Positions 7,816 through 17,356 of a stretch of DNA of 64,000 nt are shown here, one piece after another (position 1 is the first letter of the stretch; every line of letters starts with the position of its first letter). The DNA comes from Brevibacillus dissolubilis (lineage in GTDB: Bacteria; Bacillota; Bacilli; Brevibacillales; Brevibacillaceae): the NCBI RefSeq assembly GCF_006170445.1, contig NZ_VCNA01000004.1:372001-436000 (forward strand). The letters run 5' to 3'. The translations under genes and the position numbers were made by a program. The notes under the pieces were generated by a model. The model was not told the origin of the DNA and searched no databases. It worked only from the letters and a program-made list of their open reading frames with translations.

Positions 7816-9678
7816 TTATCTATGCAACGGATTCGGTACACGGTGTACGCGCAGCTCGGTATCTGGGAACAGACGGCGCTTGGCTAATTGCTCCACCTCG
7901 ATGGTCGGAGCAAACAGGTCAAACAAGGAGAAGCGCTCCGACAGCTCTGGGAAACGGTTTTGGTACGTCTCCATCACCTGACGAACCAGGTTCCAGAACT
8001 TCAGCTCATCGAATCCAAAATGGTCTGCCATCAACAGTGCAATTTCACCTATATTAATGAAGAAAAAGGCATCGTGCATAAAGTCGCGCACCGCATCGAG
8101 GTCATCTGTCTCGATAAACGAGTTGCGGTTGACGCGGGCGTGGTACTCTGGTGTTCCCAGCAGATCCGGGCATTTTTCCGGTGCGGTGAGGTGTGCTTTG
8201 GAAAAACGGATGCCGTCGTGGAAGTCCTTGAACGCGACTCGTACAGGCCAGCCGTCTTTGTGGATCAGCACCATGTTCTGCGCGTGGGATTCCAAGGCGA
8301 CCCCGTGGGCATACAGCAGGTGGATGATCGGCAGAATCGCAGCTTCGAACAGTCTCGTGAGCCATGCTTCTGCACCATAGCGGCGAATCCATGCGGCGAT
8401 CACCGGCTCTCCGCCACGCTCCAGTGAGGTGAGACCGTTGAACGGATAGGCTTGCTCGCCTGGCTCCAGATAGCGGTGCAGGCTCTCGCGCCAGATGCAG
8501 CCAAGGATTCCGTAGGTTTTGGATTGCAGCAGCTCGTCGCGTGCCGGTCGGTCGTAGGAGATGCCCATGATCTCGCGCAGCATGATCACCCGTGTCTCTT
8601 CGGTGAGGTAAGTGTCGGATTGTACCAGCTCGTGCAGCCAGTCGGAGACATGAGGGGCATTGGATACCGTATGCGGGGCGAGAATCCGGCCGGTCGAGGT
8701 GTTGATCAGGCTCATGGAGCATTTCAGATACGCCTTTTTCGGGGAAGAGGAATTCGCCAAGGTGCGGATTGACTGCTGTGGTCGGTAGGTGTCGCCAGAT
8801 TCGCCCAAGACCACTACACGTTGCTCACGGATTTCTTCGAGCAGAGCGGATGAGATGATTTTGTTCCACTGCCAAGGATGAACCGGGACAAAAAGATAGG
8901 TTGCAGGATCAAGACCTTTTTGGCGGATCGTCTCGGTGAATGCAGTGTGTTGCTCTGCTCCCAGCTCTTCTTGGAGAAAAGCGTCATAGTCCAGCTCTTG
9001 GGAGATGCTGAAGCGGGATTGCGATCTGTCCACAGCCAGCCATAGCGGGCGCAATTCTTGTTTGAACTCTGGGCCATAGGCGTAATGGTCAGCGATGTCG
9101 AAGCCGATGCGGGATTTGTAGCTTGGATGGTACGGATGTCCGTCCATGATATCGCCTTCACACTCATCGTACTGAGCAGGGTTGATCACCCGATCCTCTT
9201 GAGCACGCTGGTACTGGGCCAAGGTATCTTTGAGCAGGGTATGCTCGATTTCATTGATAAAAGTCGTCAGGCGACCGTCGTCTGAGCCGAGGCTGTTGCG
9301 GATCTCCAGCAGGAATTGGGCGACGGAATCTGCTTCCTCGGAGGTGTCGCCTGCGATGCGGATGATCGGCTTTGGCGTAAGACGGATGCGTCCAAAGGTA
9401 AGACGGCGGCTGCCTTCGCAGACGTATTCGACTGGGTTGCCATGCTCATCGGTGGCGGGGATACGGTAGAGTGTCAGGCCCCCCGCCTGCACTGCTTCCT
9501 CTGTCACATCCAGCAATCCTTCATATACAATCGCCTCAATCAGCTGGCGAAAAATCCGGCGGCGCACGGCTGTGTACTGCTCAGACTGGATCGCCTCTCC
9601 GACGATGTGGGCCTGATTCATCACATGCGGTTGTTGCTTCGGTTGTCTATTCTCTGTCTGGATCGGTGTATGGCTCAT
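7816..9678 (-). CDS. sbnF: NIS siderophore synthetase SbnF
   Basis: A 620-residue IucA/IucC-family (NRPS-independent siderophore) synthetase, which uses ATP to join a carboxylate to an amine. Family motifs seen are HPYHPSYKSR (ATP-binding), HPWQWNKI and ESHAQNMVL followed by KDFHDG in the FhuF-like C-terminal part. In S. aureus SbnE, SbnF and SbnC act in succession to assemble staphyloferrin B. The frame extends upstream to 9783, but the ATG at 9678 has an AGGAGGG ribosome site and overlaps the sbnE stop by 4 nt, so that is the start. About 106 nt separate it from sbnG. Confidence 0.9.
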   Translation of the reverse strand: MSHTPIQTENRQPKQQPHVMNQAHIVGEAIQSEQYTAVRRRIFRQLIEAIVYEGLLDVTEEAVQAGGLTLYRIPATDEHGNPVEYVCEGSRRLTFGRIRLTPKPIIRIAGDTSEEADSVAQFLLEIRNSLGSDDGRLTTFINEIEHTLLKDTLAQYQRAQEDRVINPAQYDECEGDIMDGHPYHPSYKSRIGFDIADHYAYGPEFKQELRPLWLAVDRSQSRFSISQELDYDAFLQEELGAEQHTAFTETIRQKGLDPATYLFVPVHPWQWNKIISSALLEEIREQRVVVLGESGDTYRPQQSIRTLANSSSPKKAYLKCSMSLINTSTGRILAPHTVSNAPHVSDWLHELVQSDTYLTEETRVIMLREIMGISYDRPARDELLQSKTYGILGCIWRESLHRYLEPGEQAYPFNGLTSLERGGEPVIAAWIRRYGAEAWLTRLFEAAILPIIHLLYAHGVALESHAQNMVLIHKDGWPVRVAFKDFHDGIRFSKAHLTAPEKCPDLLGTPEYHARVNRNSFIETDDLDAVRDFMHDAFFFINIGEIALLMADHFGFDELKFWNLVRQVMETYQNRFPELSERFSLFDLFAPTIEVEQLAKRRLFPDTELRVHRVPNPLHR

Positions 9679-11594
9679 ACTTCCCTCCTGAACGCGGTCA
9701 GCGGATTTGGAATGTTGACATAGAGCGGTCGTTCCCCCCGTTGATAGAACCAACTGGTCAGGTTGGCTTTGGCGGGCAACCAATGGTTATCGATCAGTTC
9801 TTGGGCATAGTGTGGATGGGCACTGTTGTGGATCAGCTCTGACTTCTGAATCTCGTCAGCCACGATGCTCCACAGTGCGGTCTCCTCCACGCCGCTGTAG
9901 CAAGCCAGCGTATGGAGCAGATGCCCGAGATGATTGACCACTACATAATATTTGAAACGTTCCCATGCTTCTTCATCGCGATAGAGAACGGGGCTTTCAT
10001 CGGTAACAGTCTGGCCGAACATCCCTTGCTCACGGGCAAAGGTACGTCCGATACTCACTCCTTCGAGGTCGCGGACATAAAAATGGGTGGGCCAGCCTTT
10101 TTGAATCGTAATCATCGAATTCTGCACATGCGCTTCCATGCTGATGCCGTGGTTGGTGAACATCCACAATAGCGGCAAGAAGGAGACACTGACATACTGC
10201 CGCACCCACTCTTCGACCAGCTCTTGCGGTGTCAGATGCGGACATTGTCCGGCTGCAGTCTGCAAAGCATCCATGATCGGCGGCTGCTCGGCATGTGGCT
10301 GGTGCTCCAATAAGCCTGCCACGACGACTGGAAGCTCTTCCTCGGATACGGTGACTGCCGGATTTTCACGCAGGATGATGCCGAATGCTTCGGATAACCT
10401 CGCCTGTGTATCTTCTGGCATCTCTCGTGGTACGATCGTGCGGTACCCTGCTTCATGCAGGATGGTGAAGCCGTCAAAATAACGCTGTTGGTTCGTGTTC
10501 AAATTCAAGTTTGTATTCAAGTGATGCAGCACCCGGCTGGCATCCATCGTCCGTTCACACTGGTCGATCGGATTCACCCGGATAAAATGCGTGATTCGTA
10601 CATGCAATGGCAATTTGAAAAAATGCGTATGCTGCGGGTCCCATACCGTCCGGACTGAGGAGGTCGGATAGACGCGATCTCCAAGCGGTCCTAAGTCGAT
10701 CAATAAGCCTTGGTTCATGAGCTGCTGCACTTCGGGCCAGGTCTTCAGATGAGCCGACTGCCACGGATGGCACGGAATCAACCGATACTGCTGTTGCCAC
10801 CCATCTCCGAGCCTCTCCTCTGCTGCCTCAACCACCATGGCTGGAAACCACGTCTGCTCAGGCTGACCCGCTGTCAGAAAGGACTCCTGCACCAGCTCCA
10901 CCGCGCAGGCAAAATAATGCAGGGCAAAAGAAGCTCCCATCTCCGGTGCGTACTTTTCCAAATCTTCCGGCAAGAAACCCTGTGAGCTTTTTGGTGTCGG
11001 ATGAAACGGATGCCCATAGACCAAGGACTGCTCCGCTGTATAAAAGCGCGGGACTCCGTCAAGCTCCAGGAAGGAACCAGATAAGTCGCGGCTTGGACGC
11101 TCGCTGTCTTGTATGTAAATCGTTGTTTTATCGATGGAGTTGTTCACTTGGGTCAGCAGGTTGGTGACGAGCTGCTGTTTTTTCTCGGGCGTTGCATCTG
11201 TAGCCGAAGCGAGTTCACCCAGCAAAAGGGCAGCCAGTCCTGCTGTCCCTGGAATCCGTGTAAAGTCTGCACTCCCCGCCTTTTTCACCCAAAAGCTACG
11301 CCCATACCGATGATGACCAAATGTCGACAGGTAACGCACAGCCCCCAACAGGACAGCCCCTGTCAGCGGGAGCGTCAGCTTGAGCAAATCCCCCTGCTTC
11401 TGAAGCTCTTCTGACAGGAAAGCCGGAAGCTCTTGCTCCCCATCCACCCTCCACTCTGCTGTCGGGTCGAACACACCTGTCTCACGGAAGTACGCATTCA
11501 GCAGACGCTCCGCCGCTGCTTGCTCTGCCAGCTCCCTCCGTCCGATCAGCGTCTTGGATGTCTCTGTCGCCTCATCCATGTATTTGTTTATCAT
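9675..11594 (-). CDS. sbnE: NIS siderophore synthetase SbnE
   Basis: A 639-residue IucA/IucC synthetase. It shows HPFHPTPKSSQGF, the HPWQSAHL motif and EAHVQNSMI followed by RDLEG. By analogy with S. aureus it performs the first ligation, L-2,3-diaminopropionate onto citrate. Its start overlaps the sbnD end by 23 nt and has a GGTGGAG ribosome site. An internal ATG at 11579 is possible. The assignment as E rather than C or F relies mainly on gene position, because the three paralogues look alike by eye. Confidence 0.88.
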   Translation of the reverse strand: MINKYMDEATETSKTLIGRRELAEQAAAERLLNAYFRETGVFDPTAEWRVDGEQELPAFLSEELQKQGDLLKLTLPLTGAVLLGAVRYLSTFGHHRYGRSFWVKKAGSADFTRIPGTAGLAALLLGELASATDATPEKKQQLVTNLLTQVNNSIDKTTIYIQDSERPSRDLSGSFLELDGVPRFYTAEQSLVYGHPFHPTPKSSQGFLPEDLEKYAPEMGASFALHYFACAVELVQESFLTAGQPEQTWFPAMVVEAAEERLGDGWQQQYRLIPCHPWQSAHLKTWPEVQQLMNQGLLIDLGPLGDRVYPTSSVRTVWDPQHTHFFKLPLHVRITHFIRVNPIDQCERTMDASRVLHHLNTNLNLNTNQQRYFDGFTILHEAGYRTIVPREMPEDTQARLSEAFGIILRENPAVTVSEEELPVVVAGLLEHQPHAEQPPIMDALQTAAGQCPHLTPQELVEEWVRQYVSVSFLPLLWMFTNHGISMEAHVQNSMITIQKGWPTHFYVRDLEGVSIGRTFAREQGMFGQTVTDESPVLYRDEEAWERFKYYVVVNHLGHLLHTLACYSGVEETALWSIVADEIQKSELIHNSAHPHYAQELIDNHWLPAKANLTSWFYQRGERPLYVNIPNPLTAFRREV

Positions 11595-12906
11595 TTTTTA
11601 CTCTCCACCTCATCCTAATCATCTTCATATACCAAGCAGGCTCTGCCTTGCAGGTCCCACATGCCAGCCACACCGCCCCGCCCAAGAACGAAGCTCCCAT
11701 GATGACAAATGTCCACTCCATCGACAGGATCGACCCAAACATCGCCCCACCCAGTGAACCGGCAATCTGCCCGAACACCATCACGGAGTTGGAGATGCCG
11801 ATATGCATCCCTCTGTCGCAGGCTTTTGTCTCTTGCGTGATGACGAGAAAAATAGACGGCACGATCGCCGCGAAGCAAACCCCCTGCACGATCCGCAGCG
11901 GAATCATCCAGCTCACATCAGCAGGCACGATCTGCAGCATCACGCTGACACCACAGCCGAGCAGGGCCAGACGCAGATTCTTCTCCACCGGATGGCGGTC
12001 GTTCTGCCGTCCCCACCACGGAGCAGCCAGCATCGTCGCACCCCATGTGACCGCTTGGAGCACTCCGACCCACGTAGCAGCGTAATTCCCGTGTCCGACC
12101 AGTTCTTCTACGCGCGGGGCAAAAACGGTGACCAAGCTGAATGCCCCGAACTGCGCGAGCATCCCGGCGAGCAGGAAGGGCGGCACGCGGCGGTGGCTGA
12201 GCAGCTGCCAGAAGGCTTTCGTCAGCGGGATTGGGGTATCTGCTGCTTCCCTTCCTTTTCCAGCCACAGCCTGCTTCGGCTCCTGCAGCACCCACGCCGC
12301 CATGACTCCACACAGCGCCGTCAGTACAGCCGTCCCGTACAAAATCGTCTGAAACCCGAAGACATCTGCCATCGTCCCACCGATCAGCGGCCCGATGAGA
12401 GACCCTGCCGCCGTAGCACTCTGCAAGCGCCCAAGCACTCGGCCTTGTTTGCCCTCTTCGGCTTCCGCCCCGGCAAAAGCTGCGGTCGCATCGACAATCC
12501 CGCCGAACGCTCCCTGCACCAATCTGGCGAGGAAAAACTGCATCGGCGTCTGCGCCACAGCCATCAGCCCTAAGCTCCCCCCGATGCCAAACAGCGCCCG
12601 GACAATCATCCACTTCCTCCCAAAGCGATCCCCATACCTCCCCCACAACGGCGAGGTGAGAAACAGCGTGATCGCCGGAGCCGCCAGACACAATCCCGTC
12701 CAGAAACGGGCATCCTCCTCGCCCCCCGCACCCAATGTCTCCATATAAAACGGCAACAGCGGGACAAGCACGGTCAGACTGCCGATGGAGAAGAACTGCC
12801 CGAGCCACAGGACGAAAAATGGGTTACGCCGGTAGAACGGATTACGTCCACGGAACGAGTTCCCCCCAGACCGCTTACGATGTGGTAACGACGCTCTCGT
12901 CTGCAT
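11572..12906 (-). CDS. sbnD: MFS siderophore exporter SbnD
   Basis: A 444-residue major facilitator superfamily protein with about 12 hydrophobic segments. After a basic cytoplasmic N-terminus the first segment runs FFVLWLGQFFSIGSL. The GRYGDRFGRK loop between helices 2 and 3 is the classic MFS motif A. In S. aureus SbnD exports staphyloferrin B. The ATG at 12906 has AGGAG 8 nt upstream and lies 32 nt inside the sbnC end, so expression is coupled. It carries no obvious siderophore-import homologue beside it. Confidence 0.88.
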   Translation of the reverse strand: MQTRASLPHRKRSGGNSFRGRNPFYRRNPFFVLWLGQFFSIGSLTVLVPLLPFYMETLGAGGEEDARFWTGLCLAAPAITLFLTSPLWGRYGDRFGRKWMIVRALFGIGGSLGLMAVAQTPMQFFLARLVQGAFGGIVDATAAFAGAEAEEGKQGRVLGRLQSATAAGSLIGPLIGGTMADVFGFQTILYGTAVLTALCGVMAAWVLQEPKQAVAGKGREAADTPIPLTKAFWQLLSHRRVPPFLLAGMLAQFGAFSLVTVFAPRVEELVGHGNYAATWVGVLQAVTWGATMLAAPWWGRQNDRHPVEKNLRLALLGCGVSVMLQIVPADVSWMIPLRIVQGVCFAAIVPSIFLVITQETKACDRGMHIGISNSVMVFGQIAGSLGGAMFGSILSMEWTFVIMGASFLGGAVWLACGTCKAEPAWYMKMIRMRWRVKNDKQIHG

Positions 12907-14935
12907 AGCCGACTCCTAGGTTCTGCTTGAGATTTTGCAACGGGTTCTGCGTCACGCCCGCATCTGCCGGCATACTGCCACCACCGGAACCTCTGCGTTT
13001 TAACAGCGGCCCAATGAGCAGTCGCGTCGGCCATGTCGGACTTAGCAGCAGTTGCTCTTTTACTACCGCATGCACCTCTGCCGGGAAATCAATCGCAGAC
13101 AAGCACGTCTCAATCCCCTTTTGGATCTCCTGCCAGAAAAGCGCTTCATCGATGCCATACGCTTTTGACCAGGCATCCACGATGGCGTACAGATTGACCT
13201 GCAGGCCGAGCGTTTGCAGATAGGAGAGCAGTTTTTCCGGTGTGTCATTGATCAGGCTGTTCGGCGTTCCCGGCTTGACCGTATAGTTCGGGGCAGCGAT
13301 TCCTTCCCGCTCCAGCCATGGCAGATGCAGACGGATGGTGTCATGATCACGCAGCAGAATTCCTTGGATGTTCCCACCTCGAACTGTCAGCATCACGTTC
13401 TGCCCGTGCACCTCCGGCATGATCCCGTAACGGAAGCAACGGAGCGTGGTCTGGAGGAACATTTGGCTTAGCTCGGCAAACAGCTGAAGAATATGCGCAG
13501 GGCTCGGGGTAAGACCTTTTGCCTTCGCCGTCTCCCCGCCAAATCTCTCATGAATCCAACTCTCCACCATCGGGTTCTTCCCATCCCGATCCAACACCGC
13601 CAAGGCCGACATCGTGATCACATCTGTCCCTGTATCCTCCAGCAGCTCACGCGGATACTCCCGGATCAGGCAAGCCAGATGCCCTGGCTTATCTGCAAAC
13701 GGATCTGCATTCGGGTCATCAAATGCCCACCACTTCGTCTCCTGACACAGACGCAAGCCGTCTTGCAAAAACGCATCCTGCTCCATAATCCGAGCCAACA
13801 GATGCTGACCCTCCGCCCCATTATGCAGATAGCGCGGCGGCATGATGCGCAAGGCTCCCAGCGAGTAGATCCCGACCGGCACTTTTACATGCTGATGCTG
13901 ATGCCCCTCTGCTGACACAGCCAGCGCCCGCACAGATGAGGTAGCCCGCACATCCCCCAAGTCCCTGATGACCGGCACGATGATACGCCCCTCCATCTCC
14001 TGTCGGAACACCTCAGGCAACACATGCTCCATCTGCCAAGGATGCACAGGCAACAGCGTATACGACTCCAAATCAGCCCCCACCGCTTGCAAAGCCGCCT
14101 CGCGAAGCAGCTCCTGCTCCCGAACATCCAACACTCCAAAGGTATAAGCCTCTTCACTCGTACTCGCCTGAATATAATCCCTGCGCACGGCTACCCAATC
14201 CAACCCGAAGGAATGGCCGAACTCCGAGCTGTACAACCGATACTCCCGATCATCCCAGCCCCTCTTCGCCCGTGAAGTCGGGTGAAACGGACGATCCCGA
14301 AACGCCGAAAACTGCTCCGCATCCAGCATCGCGCCATCAGCACTGTACTGATACTCCTGCAATGCCTGCCAAGACAATGCATGGTGCTGGATAGATTCGC
14401 TCAGTTCTGCCAGGAAATCAGACAGGTTCGGCAGCAAGCCCTCCCGCTCTTCCTCTGTCACAGACTCAGCCCATAGCTTCATAAATGCAACCGTGTCACA
14501 TTCTTCAGCCCTTACGAGTCCACCATCTGCCTGCACCGTGAGCAAAACAGCTGGGGGACGACTGATTTTATATGACTGGATAAAAGGCTGTTCACATACT
14601 CTGAACATCAGGGTTCTCCCTCTGTCCAACGGCAGGTAAAAGTAGGACTCATTCGCTTCCAACGGGTATGGAACGTGGCTCGAACCATACTTCCAAGTAG
14701 CCGATACCTCTCCCTTTTGCAGAATCCCGAGCAGATTCTCATGGAGCATTGCATTAATCAAATCGTACAAAACCGCTTGCTCAGCATGTTCTTGAGCCTC
14801 AGCTGCCCGCCCCGGCTTCCCGTGGTCCTGATTCTTATATGCCTCTTCCTGATCTGCTTCCTCTTTTCTCACTTGCATTTCTCCCATTTCCCCTCCATCC
14901 GCTACACCTATCACTTTTGCCTTCTCCTTCTCCAT
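12875..14935 (-). CDS. sbnC: NIS siderophore synthetase SbnC
   Basis: A 686-residue IucA/IucC synthetase with HPTSRAKRGW, HPWQMEHV, EVHGQNVML and RDHDTIRL. SbnC catalyses the last condensation, with alpha-ketoglutarate as the terminal carboxylate in S. aureus. The start at 14935 follows AGAGGA with good spacing; the longer frame to 15061 overlaps sbnB and is unlikely. Unlike S. aureus SbnC (about 584 residues), this protein has a roughly 45-residue charged, glutamate-rich extension before the conserved part begins near LYDLINAML. Function of that extension is unknown, and a later internal start is possible. Confidence 0.87.
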   Translation of the reverse strand: MEKEKAKVIGVADGGEMGEMQVRKEEADQEEAYKNQDHGKPGRAAEAQEHAEQAVLYDLINAMLHENLLGILQKGEVSATWKYGSSHVPYPLEANESYFYLPLDRGRTLMFRVCEQPFIQSYKISRPPAVLLTVQADGGLVRAEECDTVAFMKLWAESVTEEEREGLLPNLSDFLAELSESIQHHALSWQALQEYQYSADGAMLDAEQFSAFRDRPFHPTSRAKRGWDDREYRLYSSEFGHSFGLDWVAVRRDYIQASTSEEAYTFGVLDVREQELLREAALQAVGADLESYTLLPVHPWQMEHVLPEVFRQEMEGRIIVPVIRDLGDVRATSSVRALAVSAEGHQHQHVKVPVGIYSLGALRIMPPRYLHNGAEGQHLLARIMEQDAFLQDGLRLCQETKWWAFDDPNADPFADKPGHLACLIREYPRELLEDTGTDVITMSALAVLDRDGKNPMVESWIHERFGGETAKAKGLTPSPAHILQLFAELSQMFLQTTLRCFRYGIMPEVHGQNVMLTVRGGNIQGILLRDHDTIRLHLPWLEREGIAAPNYTVKPGTPNSLINDTPEKLLSYLQTLGLQVNLYAIVDAWSKAYGIDEALFWQEIQKGIETCLSAIDFPAEVHAVVKEQLLLSPTWPTRLLIGPLLKRRGSGGGSMPADAGVTQNPLQNLKQNLGVGYADESVVTTS

Positions 14936-14984
14936 CCCAATCCTCTTACCGTGCAAGTGAAGGGTGGAGGTGGAGCCCCCCCAA

Positions 14985-15998
14985 CTAGAGGGGCAAGCGC
15001 ACGCCTTTATTCTCCACAACCGCTTTCTGGTAAATCTCCTGCGCACTCGCGATATCCTCAACCGCCATACCCATCGGATTGAGCAAAATAATCTCGTCGT
15101 CCGATTCGCGCCCTGCCCTGCGTCCGATCAGGATTTCACCCAATTCAGCGTGCAGTTTTTCGCGGGAGAATTTTCCTTCCTCTACCAGTTGGTTGATCAC
15201 CTTTTTCTCACGGTTGGATTGATCCCAGTCGTCTACGATCACTTTATCTGCGAGCAGGAATACGTCTTTATGTACGTCCATGATGGAAATATTGCTGACA
15301 AATGCACCCTTTTGCAGCCATTCAAACGGCAGATATGGTTTATCCACAACCGTGCTGGTCACCACGACCTCACCCTTGCGTACCGCACTCTCCGCATCTG
15401 GAGCAATCACGATCTCAACATGGTTGAATCTCTCACGCAGATCATTGCCCAAGCGTTGCGCCGCTTCTGCGTTCAGGTCATACAGGTGGATGGTCGTAAT
15501 GTGTGGGAACTGCTCCAGCAAGGAAGTCAGCTGCATTCTCGCAATCACACCGCACCCCATGCATGCGACTTGCTGGAAGCCTTTTTTCGCCAGATGTCTT
15601 GCACCCAGCACAGTGACCGCCGCCGTACGCATCCCGCTGATGAGACTCGCTTCCAATACCGCGATCGGATAGTTGCTCACCGGGTCATTGAGGATCACCA
15701 GCCCGCTCGCACGCTCCATCCCGCGTTTGCTCGGGTTGTCGTGCTTGCTCCCGATCCATTTGAGACCCGATACAGGCGCTTCCCCGCCGACATAAGCTGG
15801 CATCGCGATGATGCGGTCTGCGATATGACCATTCTCAGCATCCACACGCAGGTACGGCTTGAGCGGCTGGACAAAATCCCGCTTCGCATGCAGTTCAAGC
15901 GCACGCTGCACCGCTGTCACATACATGTCGGATGAAGCACCGCCGACTGAGATGATATCTTCTTGACTGAGGTAAAGAATGGTTGGACGATTAGACAT
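14985..15998 (-). CDS. sbnB: ACEGA dehydrogenase SbnB
   Basis: A 337-residue ornithine cyclodeaminase/mu-crystallin-family protein. It carries the NAD-binding Rossmann segment VACMGCGVIARM and an upstream ISGMRTAAVT motif. SbnB oxidatively hydrolyses N-(1-amino-1-carboxyl-2-ethyl)-glutamic acid to L-2,3-diaminopropionate and alpha-ketoglutarate, both building blocks of staphyloferrin B. An AAGGAG box lies upstream of the ATG, slightly far away. It follows sbnA after 131 nt and precedes sbnC by 49 nt. Confidence 0.9.
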   Translation of the reverse strand: MSNRPTILYLSQEDIISVGGASSDMYVTAVQRALELHAKRDFVQPLKPYLRVDAENGHIADRIIAMPAYVGGEAPVSGLKWIGSKHDNPSKRGMERASGLVILNDPVSNYPIAVLEASLISGMRTAAVTVLGARHLAKKGFQQVACMGCGVIARMQLTSLLEQFPHITTIHLYDLNAEAAQRLGNDLRERFNHVEIVIAPDAESAVRKGEVVVTSTVVDKPYLPFEWLQKGAFVSNISIMDVHKDVFLLADKVIVDDWDQSNREKKVINQLVEEGKFSREKLHAELGEILIGRRAGRESDDEIILLNPMGMAVEDIASAQEIYQKAVVENKGVRLPL

Positions 15999-16129
15999 AG
16001 TTTTGTTTCTCTCCTTTTTGGGTCAACGCGTTTACTAGTACGCTAATTTTTTAGATCGGCTGAAGTGATTCATTCCACGCCAAATTTATTACCGATGATT
16101 CAAATTCTTCGGATGATTCTGGCGATCTT

Positions 16130-17149
16130 TTACGTAAATTGAACTTCCGGAACGATTTCCATCGGCTGGCTCAGTTTGTTCACCCACGCTTCATCGTAGA
16201 CACTGTCCAGATAACGGTCGCCACGGTCTGGCAGGATGGTAACCACCCGAGATCCCGCAGGCAAAGTCGGCACCAGCTTTTTCAACGCGTAGATCAATGC
16301 CCCCGAAGACCCCCCGGCAAAAATCCCTTCTGCCTCAAGCAAGCTCCGGCAACCTTCGACCGACTGGCGGTCATTCACGTGGATCACCGCATCCATCTCG
16401 TCTCTGCTGAACAGCTCCGGCACACGGCTCGATCCGATCCCCGGCAGCTCACGCGGCGCAGATGGTGTACCGAAGATCACGGAACCGTAAGCATCCACCG
16501 CGATCACCTTGAGATTCGGATTCGCCTCGCGCAGACGGCGGGATGTCCCCAAAATACTGCCAGTCGTGCTGACCGCCATCACCAGATAATCAACCGGCGC
16601 GTTCAGCTGCTCCACAATCTCACTCGCCGTCCCATGGTAATACGCCTGCCAGTTGCGCTGATTCGCGTACTGGTTGATCCAATACGCATTCGGTGTCATC
16701 TCCACCAGCTCTTTGACCCGCTTGATCCTGGTCTTGAGATAGCCGCCCTGATCATCCGGCTCCTGCACCATCTCGATGTTGGCCCCCAGCGCCTTGATGA
16801 TATTCAGGTTGGTCTTCGTGATCTTCGGATCGACCACGCATGTAAAAGTCAGCCCATACACCCGTGCAATCGTCGCAATCGCAATCCCCAGGTTACCCGA
16901 GGTGCTCTCGATCAGATGCGTCCCAGAGTGAATCGTGCCATCCAAAAGTCCTTGCTCGATAATATAACGTGCCGGACGGTCCTTCATGCTGCCGCCGGGA
17001 TTCATCAGTTCCATTTTGGCAAAAACGTCCACTCCGCTGTCTGCAAACAGTCTTTTGAGTTGAACCAAAGGGGTTTTTCCTACACACGCAACGATGGAAT
17101 CGCTTACTTGATTCACGGTAGGATTTAATACTGTGCCAGCCTTGTTCAC
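16130..17149 (-). CDS. sbnA: ACEGA synthase SbnA
   Basis: A 339-residue cysteine synthase-family PLP enzyme. The PLP lysine is K56 in the NPGGSMKDR motif, and a TSGNLG loop binds the substrate carboxylate. SbnA joins O-phospho-L-serine and L-glutamate to form ACEGA, the substrate of SbnB. I prefer the GTG at 17149 with AGGTG upstream. The frame reaches an ATG at 17194, but that start has no ribosome site and adds residues absent from the family. It is the first gene of the operon, just downstream of two Fur boxes. Confidence 0.88.
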   Translation of the reverse strand: MNKAGTVLNPTVNQVSDSIVACVGKTPLVQLKRLFADSGVDVFAKMELMNPGGSMKDRPARYIIEQGLLDGTIHSGTHLIESTSGNLGIAIATIARVYGLTFTCVVDPKITKTNLNIIKALGANIEMVQEPDDQGGYLKTRIKRVKELVEMTPNAYWINQYANQRNWQAYYHGTASEIVEQLNAPVDYLVMAVSTTGSILGTSRRLREANPNLKVIAVDAYGSVIFGTPSAPRELPGIGSSRVPELFSRDEMDAVIHVNDRQSVEGCRSLLEAEGIFAGGSSGALIYALKKLVPTLPAGSRVVTILPDRGDRYLDSVYDEAWVNKLSQPMEIVPEVQFT

Positions 17150-17203
17150 AAGTGAACACCTGCTTTCATATTCTTTTGGTTTATAGATATACAATTAACA
17201 TAT

Positions 17204-17222
17204 GATAATGAGAATCGTTTTC
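17204..17222 (-). promoter_or_regulatory. Fur box, leader-proximal
   Basis: A second 19-bp site, also 16 of 19 positions, starts GATAATGAGAATC. It is exactly 50 bp from the first and falls in the untranslated leader of sbnA, which would strengthen repression. Confidence 0.75.
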
Positions 17223-17244
17223 AACGTTTTCTCTTACGAAAGTT

Positions 17245-17274
17245 ATAATAATTGATAATGAGAATTATTGTCAA
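17245..17274 (-). promoter_or_regulatory. sbn operon promoter
   Basis: A perfect -35 (TTGACA, 17274-17269), an 18-nt spacer and a near-consensus -10 (TATTAT, 17250-17245) lie on the minus strand ahead of sbnA. This is the only strong sigma-A-like promoter seen for the nine-gene run. A Fur box covers most of the -35 and spacer. Confidence 0.75.
17254..17272 (-). promoter_or_regulatory. Fur box, promoter-proximal
   Basis: The 19-bp site matches the classic Fur palindrome GATAATGATAATCATTATC at 16 of 19 positions by my count. It overlaps the -35 and spacer of the sbn promoter, so iron-loaded Fur would block transcription directly. Confidence 0.8.
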
Positions 17275-17329
17275 TGTGTTTTTTAACTTTTTTCAGTTGA
17301 ATGTGCAGTTTGGGTTTTTTGGACATGCA

Positions 17330-17356
17330 AAATAGGCCGTACACTACGTACGACCT
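17330..17356 (-). terminator. Possible hssRS terminator
   Basis: GGCCGTAC (17335-17342) pairs with GTACGACC (17348-17355) with one G-U pair, and the minus strand continues TATTTT. The hairpin includes the hssS stop codon. The short T tract makes it moderate; without it, hssRS read-through into sbn would be possible. Confidence 0.45.
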
